6,342 nucleotides of DNA from UBA1738 sp045580145 (GCA_045580145.1 JAZNNI010000055.1:1-6342); one strand, 5' to 3'. Positions 1 to 5,861 are shown, counted from the stretch's first letter. A program made the numbers and translations. Notes: generated from the letters alone by a model not told the origin.

Positions 1-307
1 GGACAGATACCTTAAGGTAATGCTTGATATGTGGAAAACGGATAGTGATTTTAAAGAGAAATTTGATAAATCAAAGGGCTTTTGCCTTCCGCATTTTGAA
101 AAGCTTTACTCATTATCAAATAATGATGCTTTTTTGAAGGCACTTGTTGAAAAAGAGGAAAAGGAACTGGAGCTTTTGCAGGCGGATATTCATAAGTTTA
201 CACTCAAATTTGACTATCGTAATAAGGATATGGAGTGGGGAACGGCAAAGGATGCGCCTGTTCGCACTGTTGAAAAAATTGCGGGATATATTATGAATAA
301 AGAGTAA
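1..307 (+). CDS. DUF6062 family protein, C-terminal part (5' end outside the window)
   Basis: The frame is open from base 2 to the TAA at 305-307, giving about 101 residues. The Met at 20 is internal: the frame continues upstream with DRYLKV and no good SD precedes it. The segment matches what I know of the end of DUF6062 proteins of Clostridia: a MWKTDxDFxxKF stretch, then GFCLPHF (a Cys-x-x-His pair), a Lys/Glu-rich helix likely to be amphipathic, and a closing FDYRNKDxxWGTAKDAPxRTxEKI block. Full-length members usually have a CPVC-type motif near the N terminus, so a metal-binding or redox role for the Cys/His motifs is conceivable, but no function is established. There is no signal peptide or membrane segment in the visible part. 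The stop codon directly abuts the terminator hairpin, so this is the last gene of its transcript. Family assignment is from recall of the conserved C-terminal motifs. Confidence 0.8.
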   Translation, partial: DRYLKVMLDMWKTDSDFKEKFDKSKGFCLPHFEKLYSLSNNDAFLKALVEKEEKELELLQADIHKFTLKFDYRNKDMEWGTAKDAPVRTVEKIAGYIMNKE

Positions 308-335
308 AAAAAGTGAGGCTTTGCCTCACTTTTTT
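307..335. terminator. Bidirectional intrinsic terminator between the DUF6062 gene and proC
   Basis: A perfect stem GTGAGGC/GCCTCAC (313-319 with 323-329) closes a TTT loop. It is flanked by an A-tract (306-312) and a T-tract (330-335) that extend the pairing. Read rightward the stem ends in six Ts and stops the DUF6062 transcript. Read leftward it ends in seven Ts and stops the proline operon. The proC TGA (326-328) lies inside the stem. Confidence 0.9.
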
Positions 336-1126
336 AGTTCCAAAGTTCTTTCATATGCTGCACAAACTGCATCGATTACACATCCTCTGAAAGCTCCGTT
401 TTCAAGGGCGTGTACGCCTTCGATTGTTGTTCCTGCAGGGCTTGTCACCTCATCCTTTAAAAGTCCCGGGTGTTTGCCGGATTCAGTTACAAGAGATGCA
501 GAGCCGATTAATGCATCACAGGCATAGCGGATAGCCTTTGCTCTTGGTAGTCCACACTTTACACCGCCGTCAGAGAGTGCCTCTATGAACATATAAATCC
601 AGGCAGGCGAGCAACCTGTAAGGCAGCTTGCCGCATCAATAAGATTTTCAGGGATTTCGTCTAAAGTTCCAGCATATTTCATAATATCTGTAAACTCGCA
701 TATATCCAAAACCTTATTATTAGCGCAATATAGCACTATCCCTTTGCCTATGGAAACAGGGGTATTAGGCATAATTCTGATAATCGGATAATTTCCACAT
801 GAGAGGTCGCTGATTTTTTGTATGGATGTTCCAGCCGCCATTGTAACAAGGATAGGCTCGTCTTTTCTTTCCTTTAAAAGCGGGGATATTTCATCAAATA
901 ATTCTGCAAGAAATTGTGGCTTTACCGCTAAAAAGATATATTTTGCATTTGCTATAATGTCTTTGTTGTCTGTAGCTATAGCCCCAAGTTTTTCGGCAAG
1001 AAGCTTTGCCTTTTCTTTGTCGTGGTCAGAAACTGCGATATTTTCTGCACCAATGCTCTTTGCCGCAGATAGTGCCAATGCACCTCCCATATTTCCTGAA
1101 CCAATAAATCCTGCTAAGTATTTCAC
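326..1126 (-). CDS. proC: Pyrroline-5-carboxylate reductase
   Basis: Catalyses the last step of proline synthesis, NAD(P)H-dependent reduction of 1-pyrroline-5-carboxylate to L-proline, in the cytoplasm. The 266-residue product has the usual length for the family. Residues 5-15 (AGFIGSGNMGG) form the Rossmann dinucleotide-binding loop. AVKP lies at 67-70 and MPNTPVSIGKG at 119-129. The dimerisation/active-site region runs from LTGCSPAW (169-176) through IEALSDGGVKCGLPR (181-195) to the DEVTSPAGTTIEG signature (225-237). The start is GTG at 1126: AGGAG lies 8 bases upstream, and the protein then begins immediately before the Rossmann strand. A longer in-frame ATG at 1294 would add 56 residues that only mirror proA sequence in another frame. 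The proA TAG stop is 11 bases upstream and is fused to this gene's SD, so the two are probably translationally coupled. It is the last gene of the operon. Confidence 0.96.
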   Translation of the reverse strand: MKYLAGFIGSGNMGGALALSAAKSIGAENIAVSDHDKEKAKLLAEKLGAIATDNKDIIANAKYIFLAVKPQFLAELFDEISPLLKERKDEPILVTMAAGTSIQKISDLSCGNYPIIRIMPNTPVSIGKGIVLYCANNKVLDICEFTDIMKYAGTLDEIPENLIDAASCLTGCSPAWIYMFIEALSDGGVKCGLPRAKAIRYACDALIGSASLVTESGKHPGLLKDEVTSPAGTTIEGVHALENGAFRGCVIDAVCAAYERTLELKK

Positions 1127-1137
1127 TTTATCATCTC

Positions 1138-2370
1138 CTAACGAATTTGACCGTTTCCGTAGATTTTGTATTTGTATGTGGTAAGCTCGCGAAGGCCCAT
1201 AGGACCGCGTGCGTGAAGCTTTTGCGTGGAAATTCCCATTTCGCAGCCAAGCCCGAATTCGCCGCCGTCGGTAAAACGAGTTGATGCATTCCAATACACG
1301 CTGGAAGAATCGACAGCATTTAAGAATTTTTCTGCGTTTTCTGCATTTTCTGTTATAATAGCCTCGCTGTGACTTGTGGAATGCTTTTCAATATGGGAGA
1401 TGGCGTCATTGATGCTGTCAACCACCTTGACTGCGAGAATATAGTCCAAAAATTCAGTATCAAAGTCTGCATCGGTAGCAAGAGTACCTTCAATTATCTT
1501 TGCTGCAGTATTGTCAAGTCTAAGCTCAACCCTGTCTGAAAGTACAGATTTTAAGATTGGCAGAAAGCTATCTGCAATGCTTTTATGAACAAGACAAACC
1601 TCACAGGCATTGCAGACAGATGGCCTGCTTGTTTTTGCGTTGTTAATTATGTTTGAAGCCATATCAAGACTTGCAAATTCATCAACATATATATGGCAAA
1701 TTCCCGTTCCTGTTTCAATGCAAGGGACCGTCGCATTTTGTACGCAAGCGCTGATAAGTCCCTTTCCTCCTCGCGGGATTAAAATATCAACAAGCCCGTT
1801 GGCTGTCATAATTTCTTTTGCACTTTCACGTGTAGTGTCTTCTATAAGGCTGATTGCTTCTTTTGGTATATTGTTTTTAATAAGTGCATTTCTTAATGCA
1901 TCGACTATTGCACGTGCTGAATTGTAAGCCTCTTTTCCGCCTCTTAAAACACAAACATTTCCGCTTTTAAAGCTAAGTGCGGCAGCATCGGAGGTTACGT
2001 TTGGCCTGCTTTCGTAGATGATTGCGACAACACCTACCGGAACGGAAACTTTTTTTATAAGCATACCGTTTGGGTGAGAGTGTTCTTCCAAAATATGTCC
2101 CACGGGGTCATCAAGCTTGCTTACCGAGATGATTCCGTCTGCCATTGCCTGTATGCGTTCTTTTGTAAGAGAAAGCCTGTCTATCATAACTTCGCTTATG
2201 ATACCTTCGCTTTTTTTGACATCAACTTGGTTTGCTGCTAAAATTTCTTCGGTAGCATTAGTAAGTTCACGTGCCATATCCATTAAGACTTTATTTTTTG
2301 TATCCTTGTCAATTAAGGAAAGCGATTGCCAAGCCTTTTTCGCCCCTAATAAAATTTCCTTGGTGGTCAT
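1138..2370 (-). CDS. proA: Gamma-glutamyl phosphate reductase (glutamate-5-semialdehyde dehydrogenase)
   Basis: Catalyses the second step of proline synthesis, NADPH-dependent reduction of L-glutamyl 5-phosphate to glutamate 5-semialdehyde. At 410 residues it has normal family length. Aldehyde-dehydrogenase-fold hallmarks are visible: VPVGVVAIIYESRPNVT at 110-126, the cofactor-site loop GNVCVLRGGKEA (137-148), ILIPRGGKGLI (196-206), and the catalytic cysteine C253 in RPSVCNACE. HARGPMGLRELTTYKY near the C terminus is the ProA signature. The ATG at 2370 is chosen because AGGAAG lies 7 bases upstream, overlapping the last codons of proB. An in-frame ATG at 2421 would add 17 residues read entirely inside proB and is unlikely. 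The gap to proB is 4 bases, so the two are coupled; in many bacteria ProB and ProA channel the labile phosphate intermediate. Confidence 0.97.
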   Translation of the reverse strand: MTTKEILLGAKKAWQSLSLIDKDTKNKVLMDMARELTNATEEILAANQVDVKKSEGIISEVMIDRLSLTKERIQAMADGIISVSKLDDPVGHILEEHSHPNGMLIKKVSVPVGVVAIIYESRPNVTSDAAALSFKSGNVCVLRGGKEAYNSARAIVDALRNALIKNNIPKEAISLIEDTTRESAKEIMTANGLVDILIPRGGKGLISACVQNATVPCIETGTGICHIYVDEFASLDMASNIINNAKTSRPSVCNACEVCLVHKSIADSFLPILKSVLSDRVELRLDNTAAKIIEGTLATDADFDTEFLDYILAVKVVDSINDAISHIEKHSTSHSEAIITENAENAEKFLNAVDSSSVYWNASTRFTDGGEFGLGCEMGISTQKLHARGPMGLRELTTYKYKIYGNGQIR

Positions 2371-2374
2371 TCTT

Positions 2375-3145
2375 TCACTTCCTGTCTGCCAAAAATCTTG
2401 TACCAACTTTTTTTCCGTCAATTATATCGTACAAAATATCGGGATTTTTTCCATTTGCAATAATCATATCAATGCCGTGCGAGTTTGCAGCTTTTGCAGC
2501 TTTGATTTTTGTAGACATTCCTCCCGTTCCAAGAGTAGAGCCTTTGCCACCGGCAAGAGCAAAAATTTCCGGGGTAATATCTTCTACAACGTCGATTAGT
2601 GTCGCATTTTCGTCCTTGTGTGGATCTACAGTATAAAGCCCATCTATGTCTGATAAAAGAACGAGCAGGTCAGCCTCTACGTTTGATGCAACAATGGCAG
2701 AGAGTGTGTCGTTGTCGCCGATTTCAATTTCCGCTGTGGAAACGGTATCATTTTCATTCACAATAGGGAGAACACCAAGCTCCAAAAGTCTAAAAAGTGT
2801 ATTTTTAAAGTTTCGGTTGCGTTCTTCGTTTTCAATGTCGAGACCAACAATGAGTATCTGGGCAACTGTGTGGTTATACTCTGAGAAAAGCTTGTCATAT
2901 GTATACATAAGCTCACATTGTCCGACAGCTGCCGCTGCCTGCTTTGTGGGAATATCATCAGGACGACAGGGTAAACAAAGCTTTCCGGTACCCATTCCAA
3001 TAGCACCCGATGAGACTAAGATTATTTCGTGACCGCTGTTTTTTAAGTCACTCAAAACCTTGCAAAGCTGCTCAACTCGGCGAATGTTAAGATTTCCGGT
3101 TTTGTGAGCAAGAGTTGTAGTTCCGACTTTTACTACTATTCGCAT
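2375..3145 (-). CDS. proB: Glutamate 5-kinase, short form without a PUA domain
   Basis: Catalyses ATP-dependent phosphorylation of L-glutamate to L-glutamyl 5-phosphate, the committed and usually proline-inhibited step of the pathway. The 256 residues cover the amino-acid-kinase domain only: VVKVGTTTL (4-12) with the phosphate-contacting Lys, LVSSGAIGMG (43-52), KQAAAAVGQ (68-76), VNENDTVS (129-136), GDNDTLSA (143-150), LLSDIDGLYTVDP (163-175) and GTGGMSTKIKAA (206-217). It ends at GTRFLADRK, just where enzymes of the Escherichia coli type (about 367 residues) continue into a C-terminal PUA domain. PUA-less forms are known in several Firmicutes, so this looks natural rather than truncated. 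ATG at 3145 has AGGAG 9 bases upstream, and the SD is fused to the galM TAG stop. Confidence 0.96.
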   Translation of the reverse strand: MRIVVKVGTTTLAHKTGNLNIRRVEQLCKVLSDLKNSGHEIILVSSGAIGMGTGKLCLPCRPDDIPTKQAAAAVGQCELMYTYDKLFSEYNHTVAQILIVGLDIENEERNRNFKNTLFRLLELGVLPIVNENDTVSTAEIEIGDNDTLSAIVASNVEADLLVLLSDIDGLYTVDPHKDENATLIDVVEDITPEIFALAGGKGSTLGTGGMSTKIKAAKAANSHGIDMIIANGKNPDILYDIIDGKKVGTRFLADRK

Positions 3146-3157
3146 TTTTTGTATCTC

Positions 3158-4198
3158 CTATTTCTTTTGTGAGAATTTATATTCGGTAGTTGTATCATAT
3201 TTTTCACCTTTTCTAAGGATAGGTGAAGGGAAGTGTGCATATTTCAATGAATTAGGGAAAACCTGTGTTTCAAGGCAGAGAGCCTGATATGGTGCATATT
3301 CTGCTCCGTCCTTACAAGGTGTCTTTGCATTAACGTGATTTCCGGTATAAAGCTGAACACCCGGAAGGTCAGTATATGCCTCCATAATGATTCCGCTTAT
3401 ATCACCTTCTAAGTGAGCAAATTTCCTGAAGCCTATGCCGTCGATAATCATATTATGGTCATAGCCTGAAAACATTTTAAGCTGTGGAAAGTCGCTTTCT
3501 ATTTCTCCTCCGACCTTTTTGCTATTGGTAAAATCAAAAGGTGTGCCGCTTACAGAGTGAATCTCGCCATATGGGACACAAGTTTCTTTGTTAGGTGTAT
3601 AGAAACTGCAGGAAAGAGCTAATGTGTGGTTTTTTATATCTCCGTTTGAGTGTCCGTTTAGGTTGAAGTAGCTGTGGTTTGTCATATTTAAAACCGTATC
3701 ACAGTCAGTTTTTCCTTCATAATGTATTTTAATCGAATTTTCCTTTGTAAGTGTATATGTAACCTTTACAGAAACATTTCCGGGGAAGCCTTCCTCACCG
3801 TCTGGAGAAGTTGTAGTAAGAACAAGCTGTGGCTCGTCTGCATCCACCATTTTTGCAGTCCATATTTTTTTGTTAAAACCATAAAATCCGCCGTGAAGAT
3901 TGTTGTTTTTTCTGGCCTCATTTTCGGCAACCTCATATACCTTGCCACCTATTTCAAATCTGCAATCTTCAATTCTGTTAGAGTTTCTGCCGATAATTGC
4001 ACCAAAGTATCCTGAACCATTTTCATATGCCTCAACTGTTTCACGGCCCAAAACAACGTCAGTGCCATTAAAAACAAGACGTCTTATAATGCCGCCTAAA
4101 TTCAGTATTTCAGCAGTAAGTCCTTGTCCGTTGTCGAGTGTAAATGCAACAACTGTACCGTTCTCTGTTTTTCCAAATTCTTTTTGTGTGATACTCAT
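3158..4198 (-). CDS. galM: Aldose 1-epimerase (mutarotase)
   Basis: Interconverts the alpha and beta anomers of aldohexoses such as galactose and glucose, feeding the Leloir pathway, in the cytoplasm. The 346-residue length is typical. Family catalytic motifs are present: GRNSNRI with R71, NNLHGG with H102, TNHSYFNLNGH with the general acid H175, GYDHNM with D247, and CLETQVFPNS with the general base E310. GVQLYTGNHV (280-289) is also conserved. There is no signal peptide. The ATG at 4198 follows an SD-like AAGGTGG 8 bases upstream. No other galactose gene lies nearby: upstream is a GerMN-domain gene and downstream, after 12 bases, is proB, which makes the context odd. GalM is broad enough within its family that the physiological sugar cannot be named from sequence. 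Confidence 0.95.
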   Translation of the reverse strand: MSITQKEFGKTENGTVVAFTLDNGQGLTAEILNLGGIIRRLVFNGTDVVLGRETVEAYENGSGYFGAIIGRNSNRIEDCRFEIGGKVYEVAENEARKNNNLHGGFYGFNKKIWTAKMVDADEPQLVLTTTSPDGEEGFPGNVSVKVTYTLTKENSIKIHYEGKTDCDTVLNMTNHSYFNLNGHSNGDIKNHTLALSCSFYTPNKETCVPYGEIHSVSGTPFDFTNSKKVGGEIESDFPQLKMFSGYDHNMIIDGIGFRKFAHLEGDISGIIMEAYTDLPGVQLYTGNHVNAKTPCKDGAEYAPYQALCLETQVFPNSLKYAHFPSPILRKGEKYDTTTEYKFSQKK

Positions 4199-4222
4199 AT
4201 TTTAATCCACCTTATCCAAATA

Positions 4223-4249
4223 GTTATAATTTAAATAATTTTATCACAA
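4223..4249 (-). promoter_or_regulatory. Possible promoter for galM-proBAC
   Basis: On the minus strand TTGTGA (4244-4249) and TATAAC (4223-4228) resemble -35 and -10 boxes but are separated by only 15 bases, shorter than the usual 17. The 71-base gap from the GerMN gene shows no terminator, so the operon may instead, or also, be read from upstream. The gap is too short for a T-box or other riboswitch leader. Confidence 0.3.
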
Positions 4250-4269
4250 AATCACAGCTATTTCAATAC

Positions 4270-4767
4270 CTATATGTCGTAATTTGCCTTAAAAACTTCA
4301 CGCATATCCAAAAAACCAAGAAAATCCTTTTGGACATCTCCGTCTATTGTAAACTTAACAAACTCGATTTCAGGAACGGAGGTGATTGAATTTACAAGCT
4401 GATATACAAAAAGCCGTTCGGTTTCGGCATTTTTTGTAATATGATTTTTTATATCTCCCGATATGTCTATGTAAGCAGTATCTTTTTTTATCCGAACTTT
4501 AACTGCATCTTTTGTATCAGGAATAATTCTTAAAATCTCATTGTTGTAATCTTTTCCCTTAATAATGTTTTTTACTATTTCCCGGGCAATTTTTTCGGAG
4601 GAATTTGAACTTGCCTCAAAATCGGTAGGTATAAGTCTGTGAAGCTTTCGGTCGACATAATATATTTTATGTTGTTGTGTCTCTGTTTTCTGGGCCTGTC
4701 CACCTAAAAATGTAAAAAACGCACAAGCTGACAGACAAAGACAAAATAAGACAAAAATTTTTTTCAT
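4270..4767 (-). CDS. GerMN (sporulation and spore germination) domain protein, exported or membrane-anchored
   Basis: The 165-residue product starts with a short basic segment (MKKI) and a hydrophobic stretch at about 5-23. Two readings of the export signal compete. LSAC (12-15) fits a lipobox with C15 as the lipidated residue, but the hydrophobic run continues past it (AFFTFLGG), which favours an uncleaved anchor or cleavage near GQAQ (23-26). After a polar linker, residues 50-160 fit a single GerMN domain: an amphipathic helix with AREIVKNIIKG, the core VRIKKDTAYIDISGDIKNH (91-109), a helix containing LVYQLVNSI-like sequence, and VKFTIDGDVQKDFLGFLD (137-154). GerMN occurs in the B. subtilis germination protein GerM and in LpqB-type lipoproteins, and a cell-envelope role is likely. 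Whether this one acts in sporulation cannot be told. ATG at 4767 has GAGAGGTG 8 bases upstream. Confidence 0.82.
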   Translation of the reverse strand: MKKIFVLFCLCLSACAFFTFLGGQAQKTETQQHKIYYVDRKLHRLIPTDFEASSNSSEKIAREIVKNIIKGKDYNNEILRIIPDTKDAVKVRIKKDTAYIDISGDIKNHITKNAETERLFVYQLVNSITSVPEIEFVKFTIDGDVQKDFLGFLDMREVFKANYDI

Positions 4768-4770
4768 AAT

Positions 4771-4809
4771 AAAAACACCTCTCGTATTATATATATGAAA
4801 GGTGCTTTT
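4771..4809 (-). terminator. Hairpin downstream of the TSCPD gene: likely terminator overlapping the GerMN gene's SD
   Basis: In minus-strand sense the arms AAAAGCACCT (4800-4809) and AGGTGTTTTT (4771-4780) pair over 10 base pairs with one G-T wobble, enclosing a 19-base AT-rich loop. The 3' arm ends in five Ts, as an intrinsic terminator would, and begins 6 bases after the TSCPD stop. The same 3' arm contains the AGGTG of the downstream gene's SD, so read-through mRNA would have that SD paired. The large loop and few GC pairs make it a moderate terminator at best. Confidence 0.5.
4786..4791 (-). promoter_or_regulatory. Possible -10 box for the GerMN gene in the hairpin loop
   Basis: A perfect TATAAT lies on the minus strand inside the loop of the 4771-4809 hairpin. 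The -35 position (about 4808-4814) is only AT-rich, with TTTTAA the best match. A transcript from here would start near 4780, giving a leader of about 12-14 bases that lacks the left hairpin arm and so leaves the SD free. Confidence 0.35.
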
Positions 4810-4815
4810 AAAATA

Positions 4816-5070
4816 TTACATTTCAGAAAGTGCAAGCTCTAATGCACGTGCAAGCTGGTCAGGACAGCTTGTGCCTCTGCCACCGCAATTAAGGCCTTTT
4901 AGGCGGTCTATAACGTCGGTGACTTTCATTCCATCTGCCAGTTTTGCAATACCTTGTGTGTTTCCGTTACATTCTCTTGTGAACTGAATGTTTTTTACAA
5001 TATCGCCATCAATCTCAAAATCAATTTGTGCTGAACAAACACCATGGGGTGTATATGAAAATTTACTCAA
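4816..5070 (-). CDS. Four-cysteine TSCPD domain protein (TIGR03905-like)
   Basis: An 84-residue protein that is a TSCPD domain throughout. This domain is otherwise known as the C-terminal zinc-binding tail of class II (B12-dependent) ribonucleotide reductases, and stand-alone four-cysteine versions are common in anaerobes. Four cysteines are placed as expected for a metal site: C12 (HGVCS), C34 (RECNGN), C62 (NCGGRG) and C69 (TSCPD). VCSAQIDFEIDGD and VIDRLKGLNCGGRGTSCPDQL are the recognisable blocks. Cellular role is unknown; metal binding is a family inference. The start is TTG at 5070: the frame is closed by a TGA 24 bases upstream (5092-5094) with no ATG or GTG between, and AAGGGA sits 8 bases before the TTG. 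A promoter with 17-base spacing lies just upstream. Confidence 0.9.
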   Translation of the reverse strand: MSKFSYTPHGVCSAQIDFEIDGDIVKNIQFTRECNGNTQGIAKLADGMKVTDVIDRLKGLNCGGRGTSCPDQLARALELALSEM

Positions 5071-5099
5071 AAAATCATTCCCTTCATATCATTTTAATA

Positions 5100-5128
5100 A
5101 GTATAGCATAAAAATATCGTAATTGCAA
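5100..5128 (-). promoter_or_regulatory. Promoter of the TSCPD gene
   Basis: On the minus strand TTGCAA (5123-5128, 4 of 6 consensus) and TATACT (5100-5105, 5 of 6) are separated by exactly 17 bases, about 30 bases ahead of the TTG start. The -35 box is the centre of the perfect 10-base palindrome AATTGCAATT (5121-5130). Confidence 0.65.
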
Positions 5129-5147
5129 TTATTTTAAAGGCAATTTG

Positions 5148-5176
5148 TTGACTTTGAAGGACATTTGGTATAAAAT
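5148..5176 (+). promoter_or_regulatory. Promoter of the exonuclease gene
   Basis: TTGACT (5148-5153, 5 of 6) and TAAAAT (5171-5176, 5 of 6) have a 17-base spacer; TATAAA at 5169-5174 is an overlapping alternative with a 15-base spacer. Start of transcription would fall near 5183, a short leader before the ATG at 5206. It is divergent from the TSCPD promoter, with the two -35 boxes about 20 bases apart. Confidence 0.7.
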
Positions 5177-5205
5177 TAATTAAAAGACTGACGATGGAGA
5201 AGACA

Positions 5206-5817
5206 ATGGATTTTGTTGCAATAGATTTTGAAACCGCAACCTCAAAATGGACAAGTGTATGCAGTATGGGGATATGCGCTATCGAAAATAATAAAGTAAA
5301 AGAAGTTAAGGAAATTTTAATAAAGCCTGTACCATTCGAATTTAATGAGTATAATATTGCTATCCACGGGATTACACCGGAAATGGTTTATACAAAGCCT
5401 ACATTTGATAAGTATTGGAAGGAAATTAAACCATATCTTGATGGAAAGCTTGTAGTGGCGCATAATGCGTCGTTTGATGTAGGGGCACTGACAAAAACTC
5501 TTGATTTGTTTGAAATAGCCTTTCCAGAATTTGAATATTTGTGTACCGTAAAGCTATCGCAAGAGGCATATCCTGAGCTTCCGAGCCATAAGCTTAACTG
5601 CTTGGGAGATACTCTGGGAATTGATTTTTCGCACCATACTGCGTGTGACGATGCATATGCCTGTGCAATGGTGCTTGTGCATATTTTAGAGGATTTTGGT
5701 ATAGACTCTAAAGAGGAACTTGAGGAGAAGTTTAATATAGGGATAGGTAGAATTTATCCCGGATATAAAGAGCCGTGCCGGAAAAATAAGAGGAAAAATA
5801 ATGTAATCAAAAAATAG
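5206..5817 (+). CDS. DnaQ-like (DEDDh) 3'-5' exonuclease
   Basis: A 203-residue nuclease that should remove nucleotides from 3' ends using two metal ions. All catalytic residues are visible: D7 and E9 in AIDFETAT (ExoI), D91 in VVAHNASFDVGAL (ExoII), and H144 with D149 in HTACDDAYACA (ExoIII, His-x4-Asp, hence DEDDh). HGITPEM (54-60) and TVKLSQEAYP fit the DnaQ/PolC-proofreading branch. The fold ends near residue 165; the remainder (GIGRIYPGYKEPC, then a Lys/Arg-rich tail of about 12 residues) may help bind nucleic acid. The ATG at 5206 is preferred over the in-frame ATG at 5194 because GGAG sits 6 bases ahead of it and its product begins right at the first beta strand. DNA repair, proofreading or RNA processing are all possible; the family does not say which. 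It is monocistronic and divergent from the TSCPD gene. Confidence 0.9.
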   Translation: MDFVAIDFETATSKWTSVCSMGICAIENNKVKEVKEILIKPVPFEFNEYNIAIHGITPEMVYTKPTFDKYWKEIKPYLDGKLVVAHNASFDVGALTKTLDLFEIAFPEFEYLCTVKLSQEAYPELPSHKLNCLGDTLGIDFSHHTACDDAYACAMVLVHILEDFGIDSKEELEEKFNIGIGRIYPGYKEPCRKNKRKNNVIKK

Positions 5818-5833
5818 ATTTGATTTTTTGATT
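5805..5833 (+). repeat. AT-only-rich perfect inverted repeat at the exonuclease end
   Basis: AATCAAAAAAT (5805-5815) and ATTTTTTGATT (5823-5833) are perfect 11-base inverted copies around a 7-base loop. It spans the exonuclease TAG stop (5815-5817) and could act as a weak terminator, but has just one GC pair per arm. The right part also supplies the -35 box of ssrA. Confidence 0.6.
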
Positions 5834-5848
5834 TTAATGTGTTACAAT
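5820..5848 (+). promoter_or_regulatory. Promoter of ssrA
   Basis: TTGATT (5820-5825) and TACAAT (5843-5848) are 17 bases apart. Predicted initiation near 5855 would leave a leader of about 7 bases to be removed, in line with RNase P maturation of tmRNA 5' ends. Confidence 0.65.
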
Positions 5849-5861
5849 AAGTACACAATAT

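Noticed and set aside
1127..1294. N-terminal extension of ProC to the in-frame ATG at 1294.
   Set aside because: The extra residues are Arg-rich, match nothing in ProC, and lie wholly within proA; the GTG at 1126 has a good SD.
2117..2599. A long open frame on the plus strand opposite proA and proB (160 codons), and similar plus-strand frames at 822-1184 and 2646-3032.
   Set aside because: They are antisense to clearly recognisable proline genes, have no SD, and translate to low-complexity Ser/Phe/Ile-rich peptides typical of reverse-strand shadows.
4243..4256. Direct repeat ATCACA-AA-ATCACA (TGTGAT on the minus strand) that resembles Crp/Fnr half sites upstream of galM.
   Set aside because: Crp-type sites are inverted with a 6-base centre; these are direct, closely spaced, and in AT-rich sequence where chance repeats are common.
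4199..4269. A T-box or proline riboswitch-like leader ahead of the galM-proBAC block.
   Set aside because: The gap is only 71 bases, AT-rich, and shows no T-box signature or terminator/antiterminator pair.
5194..5205. ATG at 5194 as start of the exonuclease.
   Set aside because: It lacks an SD, and its own bases form the GGAG that serves the ATG at 5206; the conserved fold begins right after the later start.
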